64,000 nt of DNA from NCBI GenBank assembly GCA_021502835.1, contig JAKFGP010000020.1, positions 62,001 through 126,000 on the forward strand, written 5' to 3'. The position numbers and the translations under genes are program-made. This document shows, one piece after another, positions 46,719-60,496 of this stretch (position 1 is its first letter; every line of letters starts with the position of its first letter). Source of the stretch: Streptomyces thinghirensis. GTDB taxonomy: Bacteria; Actinomycetota; Actinomycetia; Streptomycetales; Streptomycetaceae. A model generated the notes under the pieces. That model saw only the letters and a list, made by a program, of their open reading frames with translations, had not been told where the DNA came from and searched no databases.

Positions 46719-47916
46719 TCAGCCGAGCCGTTCCGCCACGAGGTCCCACCACATCTTCGGCCAGGGCTTCCTTGGGGCCGTGCGCCACCGGGGTCTCGCT
46801 GCCGTCGGCGCCGAGGATCACGGCCTCGTTCTCCCCGGATCCGACAGGTCTTGCGCTCCCCACCTCGTTGACCACGAGGAGGTCGCAGCCCTTGCGCTTC
46901 AGCTTCGCCCGGCCGTTGGCGAGGACGTCGTCGGTCTCGGCGGCGAAGCCGACGACCACCTGTCCGGAGCGGGCCCGTCCGCGGAGATCTCCGCGAGGAT
47001 GTCCGGGTTGCGCACCAGGGTGATCGGCGCGGGGTTCTGGTCGTCCTTCTTCTTGATCTTCCCGGCGGCGTACGTCGCCGGCCGGAAGTCCGCGACCGCC
47101 GCGGCCATGACGACGGTGTCGGCGTCCGCCGCGGCGCGCAGCATCGCCTCGCGCAGTTCCACGGCCGTGCCCACCCGGACCACGTCCACGCCGGCCGGGT
47201 CCGCGCTGACGGGTTGGCCGCGACCAGCGTGACGCGGGCGCCCCGGGCGGCGGCGGTGCGGGCGAGGGCGTAGCCCTGCTTGCCGGAGGAGCGGTTGCCG
47301 AGGAATCGGACCGGGTCGAGGCTCCCGGGTGCCGCCCGCGCTGACGACGACGTGCCGTCCGGCGAGGTCCGGCTCGCGCACACCGCGGGCGAGCACCCGG
47401 CGGCAGACCTCGAAGATCTCGCCGGGTCGGGCAGCCGGCCCTTGCCGGTGTCGACGCCGGTGAGGCGGCCGACGGCCGGTTCGATCAGGCGCCAAGGCGC
47501 GTGCCGGCGGAGGCGTCGCCACGTTCTCCTGGGTGGCCGGGTGCTCCCACATCCTCGGTAGTGCATGGCGGGGGCGAAGACGACCGGGCAGCGGGCGGTG
47601 AGCAGTGTGTTGGTGAGGAGGTCGTCGGCGAGGCCGTGGGCGGCCTTGGCGAGCATGTCGGCGGTGGCCGGGGCGGACGACGACCAGGTCGGCGTGCTGG
47701 CCGATGCGCACGTGCGGGACCTGGTGGACGTCGTCCCACACTCGTCGACACGGGGCTGCCGGACAGCGCGGACCAGGTGGCGGCGCCGATGAAGTGGAGC
47801 GCGGAGGCGGTGGGGGGCGACCCGGACCCGTGCCCCGACTCCGTGAACCTGCGCAGCAGCTCACAGGCCTTGTACGCGGCGATGCCGCCGCTGACCCCCA
47901 ACGACCTTGGGTCCAC
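46719..47916 (-). CDS. coaBC: Bifunctional CoaBC (Dfp), coenzyme A synthesis (frameshifted)
   Basis: Phosphopantothenoylcysteine synthetase/decarboxylase of about 400 codons from GTG 47914-47916. The CoaC flavodoxin-like half has SGGIAAYKACELLRRFTESG, ATWSALSGSPVST, HADLVVVAPATADMLAKAAH, LADDLLTNTLLTARCPVVFA and a PAMHTEMW-like catalytic loop near 47550. The CoaB half has VSAGGTREPLDPVRFLGNRS, SGKQGYALARTAAARGARVT, DTVVMAAAVADFRPATYAAG, KIKKKDDQNPAPITLVRNPD and KRKGCDLLVVNEVG. It ends LVAERLG and TGA at 46719-46721. Sits between rpoZ and metK in the usual order. Confidence 0.9.
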
Positions 47917-48035
47917 CGTCTCCCCGTCTCCCCGGCTCGGATGTCGCGTACGACCCCAACACACCACAGGCCCGACAGTCGGACTGCCGGGCCTGTGGAA
48001 AAGTCAGCGTGAGGCTGAAAACAATACCGCCGGTG

Positions 48036-48306
48036 TTACTGCGCCGGACCCTCGATGGCCTCGGAGGTCAGCAGCCCCGCGTTGATCTCGCGCAGGGCGA
48101 TCGAGACGGCTTCTCGTGAACGTGGGTGTCCACGAGGGGACCGACGTACTGGAGGAGGCCCCGCGCCGAGCTGCAGTGTACGCGTTGATCTGGCGGCCCG
48201 CTTCGGCCGCGTAGATCACGAGGCTGTACTTCGAGTCCGTGGCCCCGAGGAGCTCGTCGATCGGCGGGTTGATGATGCCCTCGGGCGCGGAGATGGAAGA
48301 GGACAC
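48036..48306 (-). CDS. rpoZ: RNA polymerase omega subunit (frameshifted)
   Basis: About 90 codons from GTG 48304-48306: [40 protein letters not shown] (after repair), then [20 protein letters not shown] and a C terminus ending EAIEGPAQ with TAA at 48036-48038. The omega signature (LLxxTxSKYxLVIxAAKRAR) assists assembly of beta-prime. Downstream of gmk by 62 bp, the conserved gmk-rpoZ-coaBC order. Confidence 0.9.
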
Positions 48307-48368
48307 GCTCTACCTTCCGATGGATGGAAAGATTCGGCACGGGATGACCACAGGGTGACCAGTGGCGA

Positions 48369-48954
48369 TCACACGACGTTCGTCAAGGCTAGCAGCTCGC
48401 GCGCCACGTCCTCGACGGAGGTGTTGACCAGGGTCTGGTCGAACTCCGGCTCGGCCGCCAGCTCGACCTTGGCCGCGGCGAGGCGGCGCTCGATCACTTC
48501 CGGCGGCTCGGTGCCCCGGCCGGTCGAGCCTGCGCACCAGCTCCTCCCAGGAGGGCGGGGCCAGGAACACCAGCTGGGCCTGGGGCATGGACTCGCGGAC
48601 CTGCCGCGCGCCCTGGAGGTCGATTTCCAGGAGCACCGGCTCACCGGCCTTGCGGCGCCCAGTACGGCCGCACGCGGTGTGCCGTAGCGGTTGCCGGCGA
48701 ACTCGGCCCACCCAGCAGTTTCCATCGTTGGCGATCAGTTTGTCCATCCCTCGTCGGTGACGAAGAAGTAGTGGACACCGTGCTGCTCGCCGGGGCGGGG
48801 CCTGCGGGTCGTCGCCGAGACCGACAGCCAGACCTCGGGGTGTTCCTGCGCATATAGGACGACTGGTCGCCGACCCCGAGGGGCCGGAGAGCACGGTCAG
48901 CCGCGGACGTGCGTCCGGGGGTACGGGGGACGTCCCCCGGGGTGTTGCAGCCAT
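48369..48954 (-). CDS. gmk: Guanylate kinase (frameshifted)
   Basis: GMP to GDP kinase, about 195 codons from ATG 48952-48954 ([20 protein letters not shown]). VLSGPSG begins the P-loop, which is broken by indels near 48880. Then [24 protein letters not shown] text, [60 protein letters not shown] and [20 protein letters not shown] to TGA 48369-48371. Normal length. Follows the sIHF gene by 37 bp. Confidence 0.9.
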
Positions 48955-48991
48955 GCAGCGATTATTCCAGCAATCCCGGAGTGGTCCGGAC

Positions 48992-49313
48992 TCAGCTGCC
49001 GGTGCAGCTCGAACTCGCGCTCCAGGGAGGCGATCTGGTTGGAACCGGAGCCCGCGCACGCGGCGGCTCTCGGAGATGCCCAGTCGCTCCATGATCTGCT
49101 TGGCGCGGACCTTGCCCACGCCCGGCAGGGACTCTAGGAGGGCGGAGACCTTCATCTTGCCGATGACGTCGTTCTCCTGGCCCTGCTTGATGACCTCGTG
49201 GAGGAGGCGCCGGAGTGCTTGAGTCGACTTGACCTCGGCCCGCTCCCGGCGAGCCGCGGCGGCCTTTTCGGCGCGGCTGCGCGCTGTTCAGGGGTAGGGG
49301 GCGGAAGAGCCAC
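48992..49313 (-). CDS. Actinobacterial integration host factor sIHF (frameshifted)
   Basis: Nucleoid protein of about 107 codons from GTG 49311-49313 ([20 protein letters not shown] after repair). [20 protein letters not shown] and [20 protein letters not shown] make the long helix and linker; [18 protein letters not shown] is the helix-two-turn-helix DNA-binding unit, followed by [19 protein letters not shown]. The stop TGA is at 48992-48994. sIHF binds and bends DNA, affects supercoiling and is needed for normal development in S. coelicolor. It is the first gene of the sIHF-gmk-rpoZ run, with 223 bp of upstream DNA that may hold its promoter. Confidence 0.9.
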
Positions 49314-49536
49314 GCCTACGTCACCTCGGATGTCGAACTGTCGGATACGGACCGGTGAGGAACCTAGTCGCCCCACACCTGGGAGCCACGAGCAACACGC
49401 TTGCCCGCGGACTCTCGTCGGAGACTAGCGGTCAAGTCCGCCGGAGTCAGCGAGAACAGCGGAAAAGTCCTGGTCAGCCTCCGCCAGGACGGACATTTAG
49501 GACATATTGCCTCGGATTTGGAGGATGTATCCAGAG

Positions 49537-50389
49537 TCAGGACGTCGTGACCGCGTCCTGATCTCCTCCGCGAAACGGTCCGCGGCCTTCCGCAACGCGG
49601 CCACATCGGGACTGTGACGCAGAACACCCCGGCTGACGTTCGGAACGACGTTGCGCACCGCTGCAGCCGAAGACCCGCGGCAGATCCGCGGGTGGCGCCC
49701 TGGGCGCCGATGCCGGCGCGGGAGGAGCGGGCCGTTGATGCCCAGGTCGTACGACGACAGGTCGCCGAGGGTGCGCCGACCACCGCGCCGAAGGACCCGA
49801 GGGGCTCCTCCCGGCGTTCTCGGCGGCCAGGTGCGCCAGGGACCGGCCGCCCCGACGCCGCGCCCGTCGTCCCGGACCGCGTGCTGGACCTCGGCGCCCT
49901 CCGGTCCGGAGGTCAGCGCCAGCACGAACAGGCCCGCACCGCTCTCGCGCGCCAGTGTCGCCGGCCGGCTTCAGGGACCCGTAGCAGCCGAGGTACGGCG
50001 AGACGGTCAGCGCGTCCGGAACAGCGGGGCGTCCTGCGCAGGAACGACTCGGCGGCGGCGGCCATGGTCGAGCCGATGTCGCCGCGCTTGGCGTCCATGA
50101 CGACCAGGGCGCCGGCCGCCCGCGCCTCCTCGACCGACTTCTCCAGTACGGCGATCGCCGCGCGAGCCGAAGCGCTCGAAGAAGGCGCCTGCGGCTTGAG
50201 CACGGCGACCCGGCTGGCCACCGCCCCGCACGACGGTGCGGCGGAAGCGCTCCAGACCGGCCACGTCGTCGTTCACTAGACCTCAATCGGCGAGCAGGGA
50301 GGCGTGCGGGTCGATGCCGACGGCACAGCGGCCCGCGCTCCTCCATCGCGCGGCGCAGCCGGGCGCCGAGCGGCTTGAGTACCCGTCAT
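49537..50389 (-). CDS. pyrF: Orotidine 5'-phosphate decarboxylase, type 2 (frameshifted)
   Basis: Last step of UMP synthesis. From ATG 50387-50389: a MEERGPLCVGIDPHASLL-like opening in two frames, NDDVAGLERFxRTVV, VAVLKPQAAFFERFGSRGIA and the catalytic ALVVMDAKRGDIGSTMAAAA (Lys/Asp pair intact). Then TVSPYLGYGSLKPA-like text, LALTSGPEGAEVQHAVRDDG, YDLGINGPLLAPGIGAQGAT, RNVVPNVSRGVLRHSPDVAA and the end DAVTTS with TGA at 49537-49539. About 284 codons, the long subfamily. The start overlaps the pyrD stop (ATGA). Confidence 0.9.
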
Positions 50390-51477
50390 GCGTTCTCTCC
50401 GGACGTGGCGCCGACCGCGTCGGCGAGGGGTGGGCGTAAGGGCCTGCCGCAGAGCGCGCGGCGAGCCTCCCGTGGATGGCTCGGGCCCCCAGATGGGACC
50501 TCTAGATGAACGCGCTGTGAAGCCCTGGACCAGCGTGGCCCCGGCTAGGATGCGCCAGCCGGCGTCCTCGCGCGGTCTCGACGCTACCGACGCCCACCAG
50601 GGTGATCCGGGTCGCCCACGCGCGCGTAGAGCGCCACCTCCAGGAGCGCTCCCTTGAGCGGTGCGCCGGCTGGACAGCTGCCGGTCTCCCGACGAGCACC
50701 GGCGAGGACGTGAGGCCGAGTCCCCTCGCGCGATGGTGTGCTGGTGGCGATGTGATCCCGTCCAGGCCCAACTCCACGGCCAGGTCGGCGACCCGCGCCG
50801 ACGTCCCCGCTGGCGAGGTCGCGCGGCGCTGATCAGGAGCGGGACGCGCCGCGCGGCGCGGCGCTGTCGGCGGCCTCGGGACGGCGGTCAGGAGGGGACG
50901 CAGTCTCCGTGGCCTGGAGGTTGCGCAGTCCGGGCGTGTTCGGGGAGGAGACGGACGACGAGTGAGTCGGCGTGCGCGAGGGCCTGCGCCAGTGACTTCA
51001 CGTAGTTCGCCGACGGCCTCCTCCTCCGGGGACGACCTTCGTCTTGCCGATGTTGACGCCGACGACGGTCCGCAGGACGGGGCGTGCGGGCGGCTAGGCG
51101 GCGACGGCCAGCGAGCTGTCGTTGTTGGAAGCCCATGTGGTTGATCGCGCCCGGTCGCCTCATCAGATGGAACAGCCGCTCTTGGGATTGCGGGCTGCGG
51201 CTCCCCCGTCACGGTGCCGATCCTCGACGTGGTCTGAAGCCGAGCATCGCCATGCCGTCGATGGCGACCACAGTTCGCACAAGCCGGCGGCCGGCCCAAG
51301 GCCAGGATGCGCAGGCCGAAGGCCTCGGTGCGCAGCTCCTAGCGGGGCGCTAGCACGGCCGCGACAAAGGTGCAGGACGGGGACGCATTATCGGCGAGGC
51401 GGATCCAGCGGAAGGCGAGGTGGTGCGCCCGCCCGGTCCATCCGCCGGAAGACGAGGGAAGGAAGCGGCCTTTACAT
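50386..51477 (-). CDS. pyrD: Quinone-dependent dihydroorotate dehydrogenase (heavily frameshifted)
   Basis: Class 2, membrane-associated enzyme oxidising dihydroorotate. ATG 51475-51477 is preceded by GGAGACACC; the first codons are already shifted. Fragments: AHHLAFRWIRLA, TFVAAVLAPRYEELRTEAFG, VVAIDGMAMLGF, IGTVTGEPQP, FRLVPDRALINRMGFNN-like text, YVKSLAQALAHADSLVV (leading into the NVSSPNTPGLRNLQ region), DLAVELGLDGI, LARYARVGDxITLVGVGSVE and a C terminus ending DAVGATSGENA with TGA at 50386-50388. About 364 codons, normal. The stop overlaps the pyrF ATG. Confidence 0.8.
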
Positions 51478-51715
51478 GGTGTCTCCGATGAAGCAGGTGT
51501 ACCGTTCCTGCGTCCCCCGCTGCCAGGGGGCGCCGCCTGATCTGCCGTCGCGGTGCCTGGCACGCACATCTGCGCCAGCGTCGTCGCCGCCGCTGTGAGC
51601 ACCGCCCCGGCCGCCCTCCTCCGCCTCGCAGCTGCACGCACCAGGACTCCCGCTCGGCTCCGCCAGCAGGGCACCGCCGTCGCTGAAGCCGGCTCGCTGA
51701 TCCGCACAACACCCC
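51478..51715. other. Gap between carB and pyrD without a confident gene
   Basis: About 238 bp on the minus-strand pyr run. One minus-strand frame reads RISEPASATAVPCWRSRAGV, LVRAAARRRRAAGAVLTAAA, TTLAQMCVPGTATADQAAP, which looks superficially like a signal peptide, but it has no matching gene in my memory of this locus and no ribosome site of its own. The pyrD ribosome site GGAGACACC ends the stretch. I see no hairpin of note. Confidence 0.4.
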
Positions 51716-55015
<3,300 letters not shown>

Positions 55016-56147
55016 GCTGGCCCTCCGCGAGCTTCACGAAGCGGTCGAACAGGTAGGCGGCGTCGTGCGGGCCGGCCGCCGCTTCGGGGTGGTACTGGAC
55101 GCTGAAGGCCGGCTTGCCGAGGAGTTGGAGACCCTCCACCACGTTGTCGTTGAGGCAGACGTGGGAGACCTCGGCGCGGCCGTAGGGGGTGTCGGAGACC
55201 TTGTCGAGCGGGGCGTCGACGGCGAAGCCGTGGTTGTGCGCGGTGACCTCGACCTTGCCGGTCGTACGGTCCTGCACCGGCTGGTTGATGCCGCGTGGCC
55301 GTACTTCAGCTTGAAGGTGCCGAAGCCGAGCGCGCGGCCCAGGATCTGGTTGCCGAAGCAGATGCCGAACAGTGGGGTGTCGCGCTCCAGGACACCCCGC
55401 ATCACGGAGACGGGGTGGTCGGCGGTGGACGGGTCGCCGGGGCCGTTGGAGAAGAAGACGCCGTCCGGGTTGACGGCGTAGACGTCGTCGACGGTGGCCG
55501 TGGCGGGCAGGACGTGCACCTCGATGCCTCGCTCGGCCATGCGGTGCGGGGTCATGCCCTTGATGCCGAGGTCGACGGCGGCGACGGTGAACTTCTTCTC
55601 GCCGATCGCCGGGACGACGTACGCCCTCGGTGGTGGCGACCTCGGCGGAGAGGTCGGCGCCGGTCATCTCGGGGGCTTCCTGGACGCGGGCCAGCAGTGC
55701 GGCGTCGTCCTGGATCGCGTCACCGCTGAAGATGCCGACGGCATGGCGCCGCGCTCGCGCAGGTGGCGGGTGAGGGCGCGGGTGTCGATGCCCGAGACGC
55801 CGACGACGCCCTGGGCGGCCAGTTCCTCGTCCAGCGTGCGCGTGAGCGCCAGTTGGAGGGCACGCGCGCGGGGTCGCGCACGACGTAGCCGGAGACCCAG
55901 ATCTTCTTGGACTCCATGTCCTCGTCGTTGATACCGGTGTTGCCCACGTGCGGCGCGGTCATGACCACGACCTGGCGGTGGTACGACGGGTCGGTGAGGG
56001 TTTCCTGGTAGCCGGTCATGCCGGTGGAGAACACGGCTTCGCCGAACGTGGCCCCCACGGCCCCGTAGGCACGGCCGCGAAGATCCGGCCGTCCTCCAGG
56101 ACGAGTACGGCGGGAGCCTTGCCGGCTCCCCTGGTGGAGGTCGTCAT
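55016..56147 (-). CDS. carA: Carbamoyl-phosphate synthase small subunit (frameshifted)
   Basis: Glutamine amidotransferase subunit of about 377 codons from ATG 56145-56147 ([20 protein letters not shown]). [40 protein letters not shown] and [20 protein letters not shown] form the N-terminal domain. The class I amidotransferase domain has [20 protein letters not shown], the nucleophile in [40 protein letters not shown] and the His in [20 protein letters not shown]. It ends near AEGQRA at the carB start; the stop codon is not evident, probably through an indel. Its start overlaps the upstream gene's stop (ATGA). Confidence 0.92.
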
Positions 56148-56669
56148 CGTGCGCCTTCCGTTTCCGTCTTGTTGATCATGCTCGTTCAGGGTCTCGACCC
56201 ACCTGCTGTGCTCGGCCGCGTGGTCCGAGCGGGAGCCGGAGTCGATCATCTTGTCGCCGTGCTCCCAGGTGACGACCAGCAGTCCGCCCTCGGTGAGCAC
56301 CCTTGCCGGCGATGCCCTTGTCGAGCCGGGCCTCGCGCAGTGCGGCGACGGGGACGCAGAAGTCGTTCGCGCCGGGGCGTACTGACGTCCAGTTCCCGCG
56401 TCCGTCAGTGTCAGCTCGACCCGGCTGCGGGTGCCCAGGCCGTGCGCCACGATGCGGTCCAGCCACTGTCCGGCGGTGGTGGAGCCGTGGTAGCGGCCGC
56501 TCATCGTCAGTTTCGCCGGACCGGGCTCGTGCGGCGCGGTGGGCAGCTCCGGCAGGTCGCCCTGGAGGGTGCTGCGCCACTTCCAGCCCTCGCGCATCAG
56601 CCAGTAGACGAGCGCGACGAACAGGCCGAGGCCGACCACCCAGCCGACGCGGGCGGCCCAGTCGGTCAC
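56144..56669 (-). CDS. Membrane-anchored PH-like protein inside the pyr operon (frameshifted)
   Basis: About 175 codons from GTG 56667-56669. One N-terminal helix ([20 protein letters not shown]) is followed by [20 protein letters not shown] and a beta-rich soluble domain: [40 protein letters not shown], then in other frames [20 protein letters not shown] and [34 protein letters not shown] and a tail ending EGAR with TGA (56144-56146) overlap the carA ATG. The gene is conserved at this spot between pyrC and carA in Streptomyces as I recall. Role unknown; its place hints at a link to carbamoyl phosphate or UMP synthesis. Confidence 0.75.
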
Positions 56670-56709
56670 TTCCGCCGATTCCTCTCGGCGGCCAGCAGGA
56701 TTACAGGTG

Positions 56710-57991
56710 TCACGTGAGCTTCCCGTCGACGAGCGTGGCCTTGCCCCGCAGCCACGTGTGCGTCACACGGCCCGGCAGCTCGCGACCCTCGTACGGGGTG
56801 TTGCGGCTGCGCGAGGCGAAGCCCGCGGGGTCCACCTGGCCACGGTATGCCGTGTCGACGAGGGTGAGGTTGGCGGGCTCACCAGCCGAGACGGGGCGGC
56901 CGTGCCCGGTGGCCTGTCCGATCCGCGCGGGCTTGAAGGACATGCGGTCGGCCACGCCGGCCCAGTCCAGCAGGCCCGTGTCCACCATGGTCTCCTGGAC
57001 CACCGACAGCGCGGGTCTCCAGGCCCACCATGCCCATGGCGGCGGCGGCCCACTCGCAGTCCGGTCCTCGTGCGGGTGCGGGGCGTGGTCGGTGGCGACG
57101 ACGTCGATCGTGCCGTCGGCGAGCGCCCGCGCAGCGCCATCACGTCACGCTCGCGCAGCGGCGGGTTGACCTGTAGACCGGGGCTGTACGACCGGACCAG
57201 CCGTCGGTGAGGAGCAGGTGGTGCGGGGTGACCTCGGCGGTGACGTCGATGCCGCGGGACTCGGCCCAGCGGACGATCTCGACGCTGCCGGCCGTCGACA
57301 GGTGGCAGATGTGGACGCGGGAGCCGACGTGCTCGGCGAGCAGCACGTCCCGGGCGATGACCGACCTCGGCGACAGCCGGCCAGCCGCCGAGCTCCAGCT
57401 CGGCGAGACGACGCCTCAGCCATCTGCGCCTCGGTGAGCCGGGGCCCGGGCGCTGGGCGACGACGCCGTTGAAGGCCTTCACGTACCCAGGGCGCGGCGC
57501 ATGATCATGGCGTCGTGAACGCACTTGCCGTCGTCGGAGAAGACGGTGACGCCGGCCGCGGACTCGTGCATGGCGCCCAGCTCGGCGAGCTTGCTGCCCT
57601 CCAGGCCGACGGTGACGGCGCCGATGGGCTGCACGTCGCAGTAGCCGGACTCTGCCGAGCCGCCAGATTCCAGCTCGACGACGCCGGCGGTGTCGGCGAC
57701 CGGGAAGGTGCTGCTGGCCATGGCGAAGACGTTGGGTAGCCGCCGTCAGCTCGGGGCTGCGCGGGTGCCGGTGAGGACGGTCTCGGAGTCCTCGCGGCCG
57801 GGTTCGGGTGCAGGTGGGTGTGGAGGTCGACCAGGCCGGGCAGCAGCATCCTTGCCCTCGGCCTCGACGACCTCGGCGCCCTCGGCGCTCAGCCTGACGC
57901 TCACCTCCTCCGCGACGGTCCCGCCGTCGATCAGCACGTCCTGCGGCTCGCCGCCGAGCACCTTCGCACCGGCGGATCAGGGTCTGCTCAT
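56710..57991 (-). CDS. pyrC: Dihydroorotase (frameshifted)
   Basis: Ring-closing zinc amidohydrolase of about 427 codons from ATG 57989-57991, behind [25 protein letters not shown] (metal-binding HxH), [107 protein letters not shown], then [18 protein letters not shown] text and the end [26 protein letters not shown] at 56710-56712. The start overlaps the pyrB stop (ATGA). Several indels around 57000-57500 and 57700-57850. Confidence 0.92.
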
Positions 57992-58952
57992 GCTCTTACC
58001 TCCCCGGTGGTGGGCGTGGGTGACGGCGGGTTCAGGTCGCCGAGCAGCAGGTACAGGACGGCCAACTGATGGAGACACCGTTGGTGACCTGCTCGACGAC
58101 GGTGCAGCGGTCGGAGTCGGCGACCTCGCGGTGGTCTCCATGCCGCGGACCATCGGGTTGGTGCATCACGATGGCGTGGTCGGGCATCCGCGCCATGCGG
58201 TCGCCGTCGAGACCGTAGCGGCGGGAGTACTCGCGCTCGGTCGGGGAAGAACGCGGCGTTCATACGCTCGCGCTGGACGCGCAGCAGCATCACCGTGTCG
58301 GACTTGGTCAGCGTCGAGCCGAGGCTGCGGCACCCTGCAGGCCAGGCCCCGACGCCGACCGGCAGCAGGGCGGGGCGGGGCGAGGGGTGACCCGGCGCCG
58401 AGGGTGTGCAGCAGGTCGACGTTGGAGCGGGCGACCCGGCTGCAGGATGTCGCCGACGAGCGTGATGCGGCGTCCGTCCAGGTCCTGCCGAGGCCGGCGT
58501 CGCGGCCGACCAGGCGGCGGCGCATGGTGAAGGCGTCCAGCAGGCCTGCGGTGCTGGTGGGTGCTGTCGCCGGCGTTGACGACGTGCGCGTCGATCCAGG
58601 CCGGAGGTGGCTGGCGGTACGGGGCGCCGGAGGCGCTGTGCCGGATGACGACGGCGTCGACGCTCATGGCTCCAGCGTCTGGGCGGTGTCCTTGGAGGGA
58701 CCTGCCCTGGAGACGCTGGAGCCCTTGGCGGTGAAGTTGATGACGTCCGCGACAGGCGCTTCTCGGCGGCCTCGAAGGAGATCCGGGTCCTCGTCGAGTC
58801 CTCGAAGAAGAGGTTGACGACGGTACGCCGCGCAGGGTCGGCAGCTCTCTTGATCGGCCGGTCGGCGACCCGGGCCATCTCTCGGCGGTGTCGAGGATCA
58901 GGATGGCGTCGTCGCGGGTGAGGTCGGCGGCCGAGATGAGATGACGCTGCAT
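57988..58952 (-). CDS. pyrB: Aspartate carbamoyltransferase, catalytic chain (frameshifted)
   Basis: Joins carbamoyl phosphate and aspartate. From ATG 58950-58952: [35 protein letters not shown], the carbamoyl-phosphate loop [56 protein letters not shown] text, [20 protein letters not shown] text, [20 protein letters not shown] and the end [21 protein letters not shown] with TGA overlapping pyrC. About 321 codons. No separate pyrI regulatory chain is present, as usual in actinobacteria. It follows pyrR by 114 bp. Confidence 0.92.
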
Positions 58953-59066
58953 CTGTGAGGCTCCGTAAGGCGATTCATGCGGAAGAGCGGGATAATTCGG
59001 GCGGCCGGGTACGCGTGCGCGCGCCGAGCGGGCGTGGCCGGCACGGCTGGACGCGTACGCGAGGTG

Positions 59067-59629
59067 CTAAGGGTGGGCGCCCGGGGTGGCTGCTTGGCAC
59101 CGAGCAGCACGTGGTGTCTCGACCGTCCTCCTCGGCGAGCTGGACCTTGACCGTCTCCCGCAGCGACGTGGAGGGTTCTGCCGACGTGCAGTCGGCGCGG
59201 ATGGGCAGTTCGCGGCCGCGGCCGACGAGGACGGCGAGCTGCACCGAGGCGCGGGCGGCTCGATGTCGTTCAGCGCGTCGAGGGCGGCGCGGATGGTGCG
59301 GCCGGAGAGCACGTCGTCGACGAGGACGACCAGGCGGCCGTCGATGCCGTCGCCGGGGATCTCGGTGCTGGGCCAGCGCGCGGCGGATGCATGCGCAGGT
59401 CGTCGCGGTATATGGTGATGTCGAGCGAGCTGACCGGAATCTTGCGCTCGGTGATCTGCTCGAGCCATCGGCGAGCCGCCGGGCGAGGAAGACGCGCCCC
59501 GGGTCAGATGAGGAGCACCACGTCGTCGGCGCCCTTGGCGCGTTCGACGATCTCGTGGGCGATGCGGGTGGAGGGACCCGTGCGATGTCGGGCCTTCGGA
59601 GAACGGCCGTGCTTCTGTTGCTTGTCCAT
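59067..59629 (-). CDS. pyrR: PyrR pyrimidine operon regulator / uracil phosphoribosyltransferase (frameshifted)
   Basis: First gene of the minus-strand pyr run, about 187 codons from ATG 59627-59629 (DKQQKHGRSPKARH...). RIAHEIVERAKGADDVVLLL (after repair), RTRGVFLARRLADRIEQITE, KIPVSSLDITMYRDDLRMH, GIDGRLVVLVDDVLSGRTIR (PRPP loop, one residue short of the usual VDDVLFSGRTIR), AALDALNDI, VLVGRGRELPIRAD, SLRETVKVQLAEEDGRDT and the end ATPGAHP with TAG 59067-59069. PyrR binds pyr mRNA when UMP is high and represses the operon; the RNA site was not identified here. Confidence 0.9.
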
Positions 59630-59856
59630 AAGAAACGGACCTCCTTCTCCGCCTCACGGGACGGACCTTAAAGGACGCCGGATATGCGCCACCTACGGTA
59701 TCAGGCTCAGAGTCGTCCTGCGGGCCCCCCCCTGACACTCCCCCCGTCACCTCCTTTGCCGCACGCGCGTCACCCCGCTCGGCGTAACGGATCGCGGATA
59801 CCACGGAAGAAAGCCGGTGCGGACCATTCGGCTTGACGCAGGAGAGCAACGCCAAC

Positions 59857-59867
59857 CTCACAGTGAG
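59857..59867 (+). promoter_or_regulatory. Palindrome upstream of bldD (possible autoregulatory site)
   Basis: CTCACAGTGAG, a perfect 11-bp palindrome, lies about 60 bp before the bldD start in the 298-bp divergent pyrR-bldD region, followed by TTACC. BldD represses its own gene by binding an imperfect palindrome of this general type (TnAC...GTnA), so this is a reasonable candidate. The fit to the published consensus is partial. Confidence 0.45.
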
Positions 59868-59927
59868 TTACCAGCCGCGCGGCTCGCAACACAGCAGGCC
59901 GCGTCGACACCTTGTCCGGGGAGCCAT

Positions 59928-60431
59928 ATGTCCAGCGAATACGCCAAACAGCTCGGGGCCAAGCCCGCCACACCCAGCAGGGCCTTTCCCTCCACGGTGT
60001 CGAGGAGAAGTCCCAGGGCCGCTGGAAGGCCGTCGTGGTCGGTTCGTACGAGCGCGACGACGCCGTGCCGTGACCGTGCAGCGCCTCGCCGAGCTGGCGG
60101 ACTTCTACGGCGTTCCCGCTGGTGAGCTGCTCCCGGGCACCACCCCGAGGCGGTGCAGCCGAGCCGCCGCCGAAGCTGGTCCTGGACCTGGAGCGGCTGG
60201 CCACGGTGCCGGCCAGAGAAGGCGGGCCCCGCTCCAGCGGTACGCGGCCCACGATCCAGTCGCAGCGCGGTGACTACAACGGCAAGGTGCTCTCGATCCG
60301 CCAGGGACGACCTGCGCACACTTCCTCGCCGTCATCTACGACCAGTCGCCCTCGGTCCTCACCGAGCAGCTGATCAGCTGGGGCGTCCTGGACGCGGACG
60401 TCGCGCGGTGGCGTCCCACGAGGACCTCTGA
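59928..60431 (+). CDS. bldD: BldD master regulator of development (frameshifted)
   Basis: The c-di-GMP-controlled repressor of sporulation genes. From ATG 59928: MSSEYAKQLGAK, then a damaged HTH stretch where about 7 nt appear missing compared with the expected LRAIRTQQGLSLHG, then VEEKSQGRWKAVVVGSYERG, VTVQRLAELADFYGVP and LLPGTT. The C-terminal domain has PPKLVLDLERLATVPA, IQSQRGDYNGKVLSIRQ (the RGD-x8-RQDD c-di-GMP signature, with the DD read after an indel), VIYDQSPSVLTEQLISWGVL and RAVASHEDL, TGA 60429-60431. About 167 codons. Divergent from pyrR and convergent with nusB, as in S. coelicolor. Confidence 0.95.
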
Positions 60432-60462
60432 GCCGCAGCCGCCTCGCAGAAACGTAGCCGCC

Positions 60463-60496
60463 GGGGTGGCCGGAACCGCTTAATTCCGGCCACCCC
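60463..60496. terminator. Bidirectional terminator between bldD and nusB
   Basis: GGGGTGGCCGGAA (60463-60475) pairs perfectly with TTCCGGCCACCCC (60484-60496) across an 8-nt loop, 31 bp after the bldD stop and before the end of the convergent nusB gene. A strong hairpin for both strands. Confidence 0.88.

Noticed and set aside
51478..51715. A small exported protein between carB and pyrD.
   Set aside because: The signal-like text is typical of GC-rich noncoding frames; no ribosome site, homologue or stable frame supports it.
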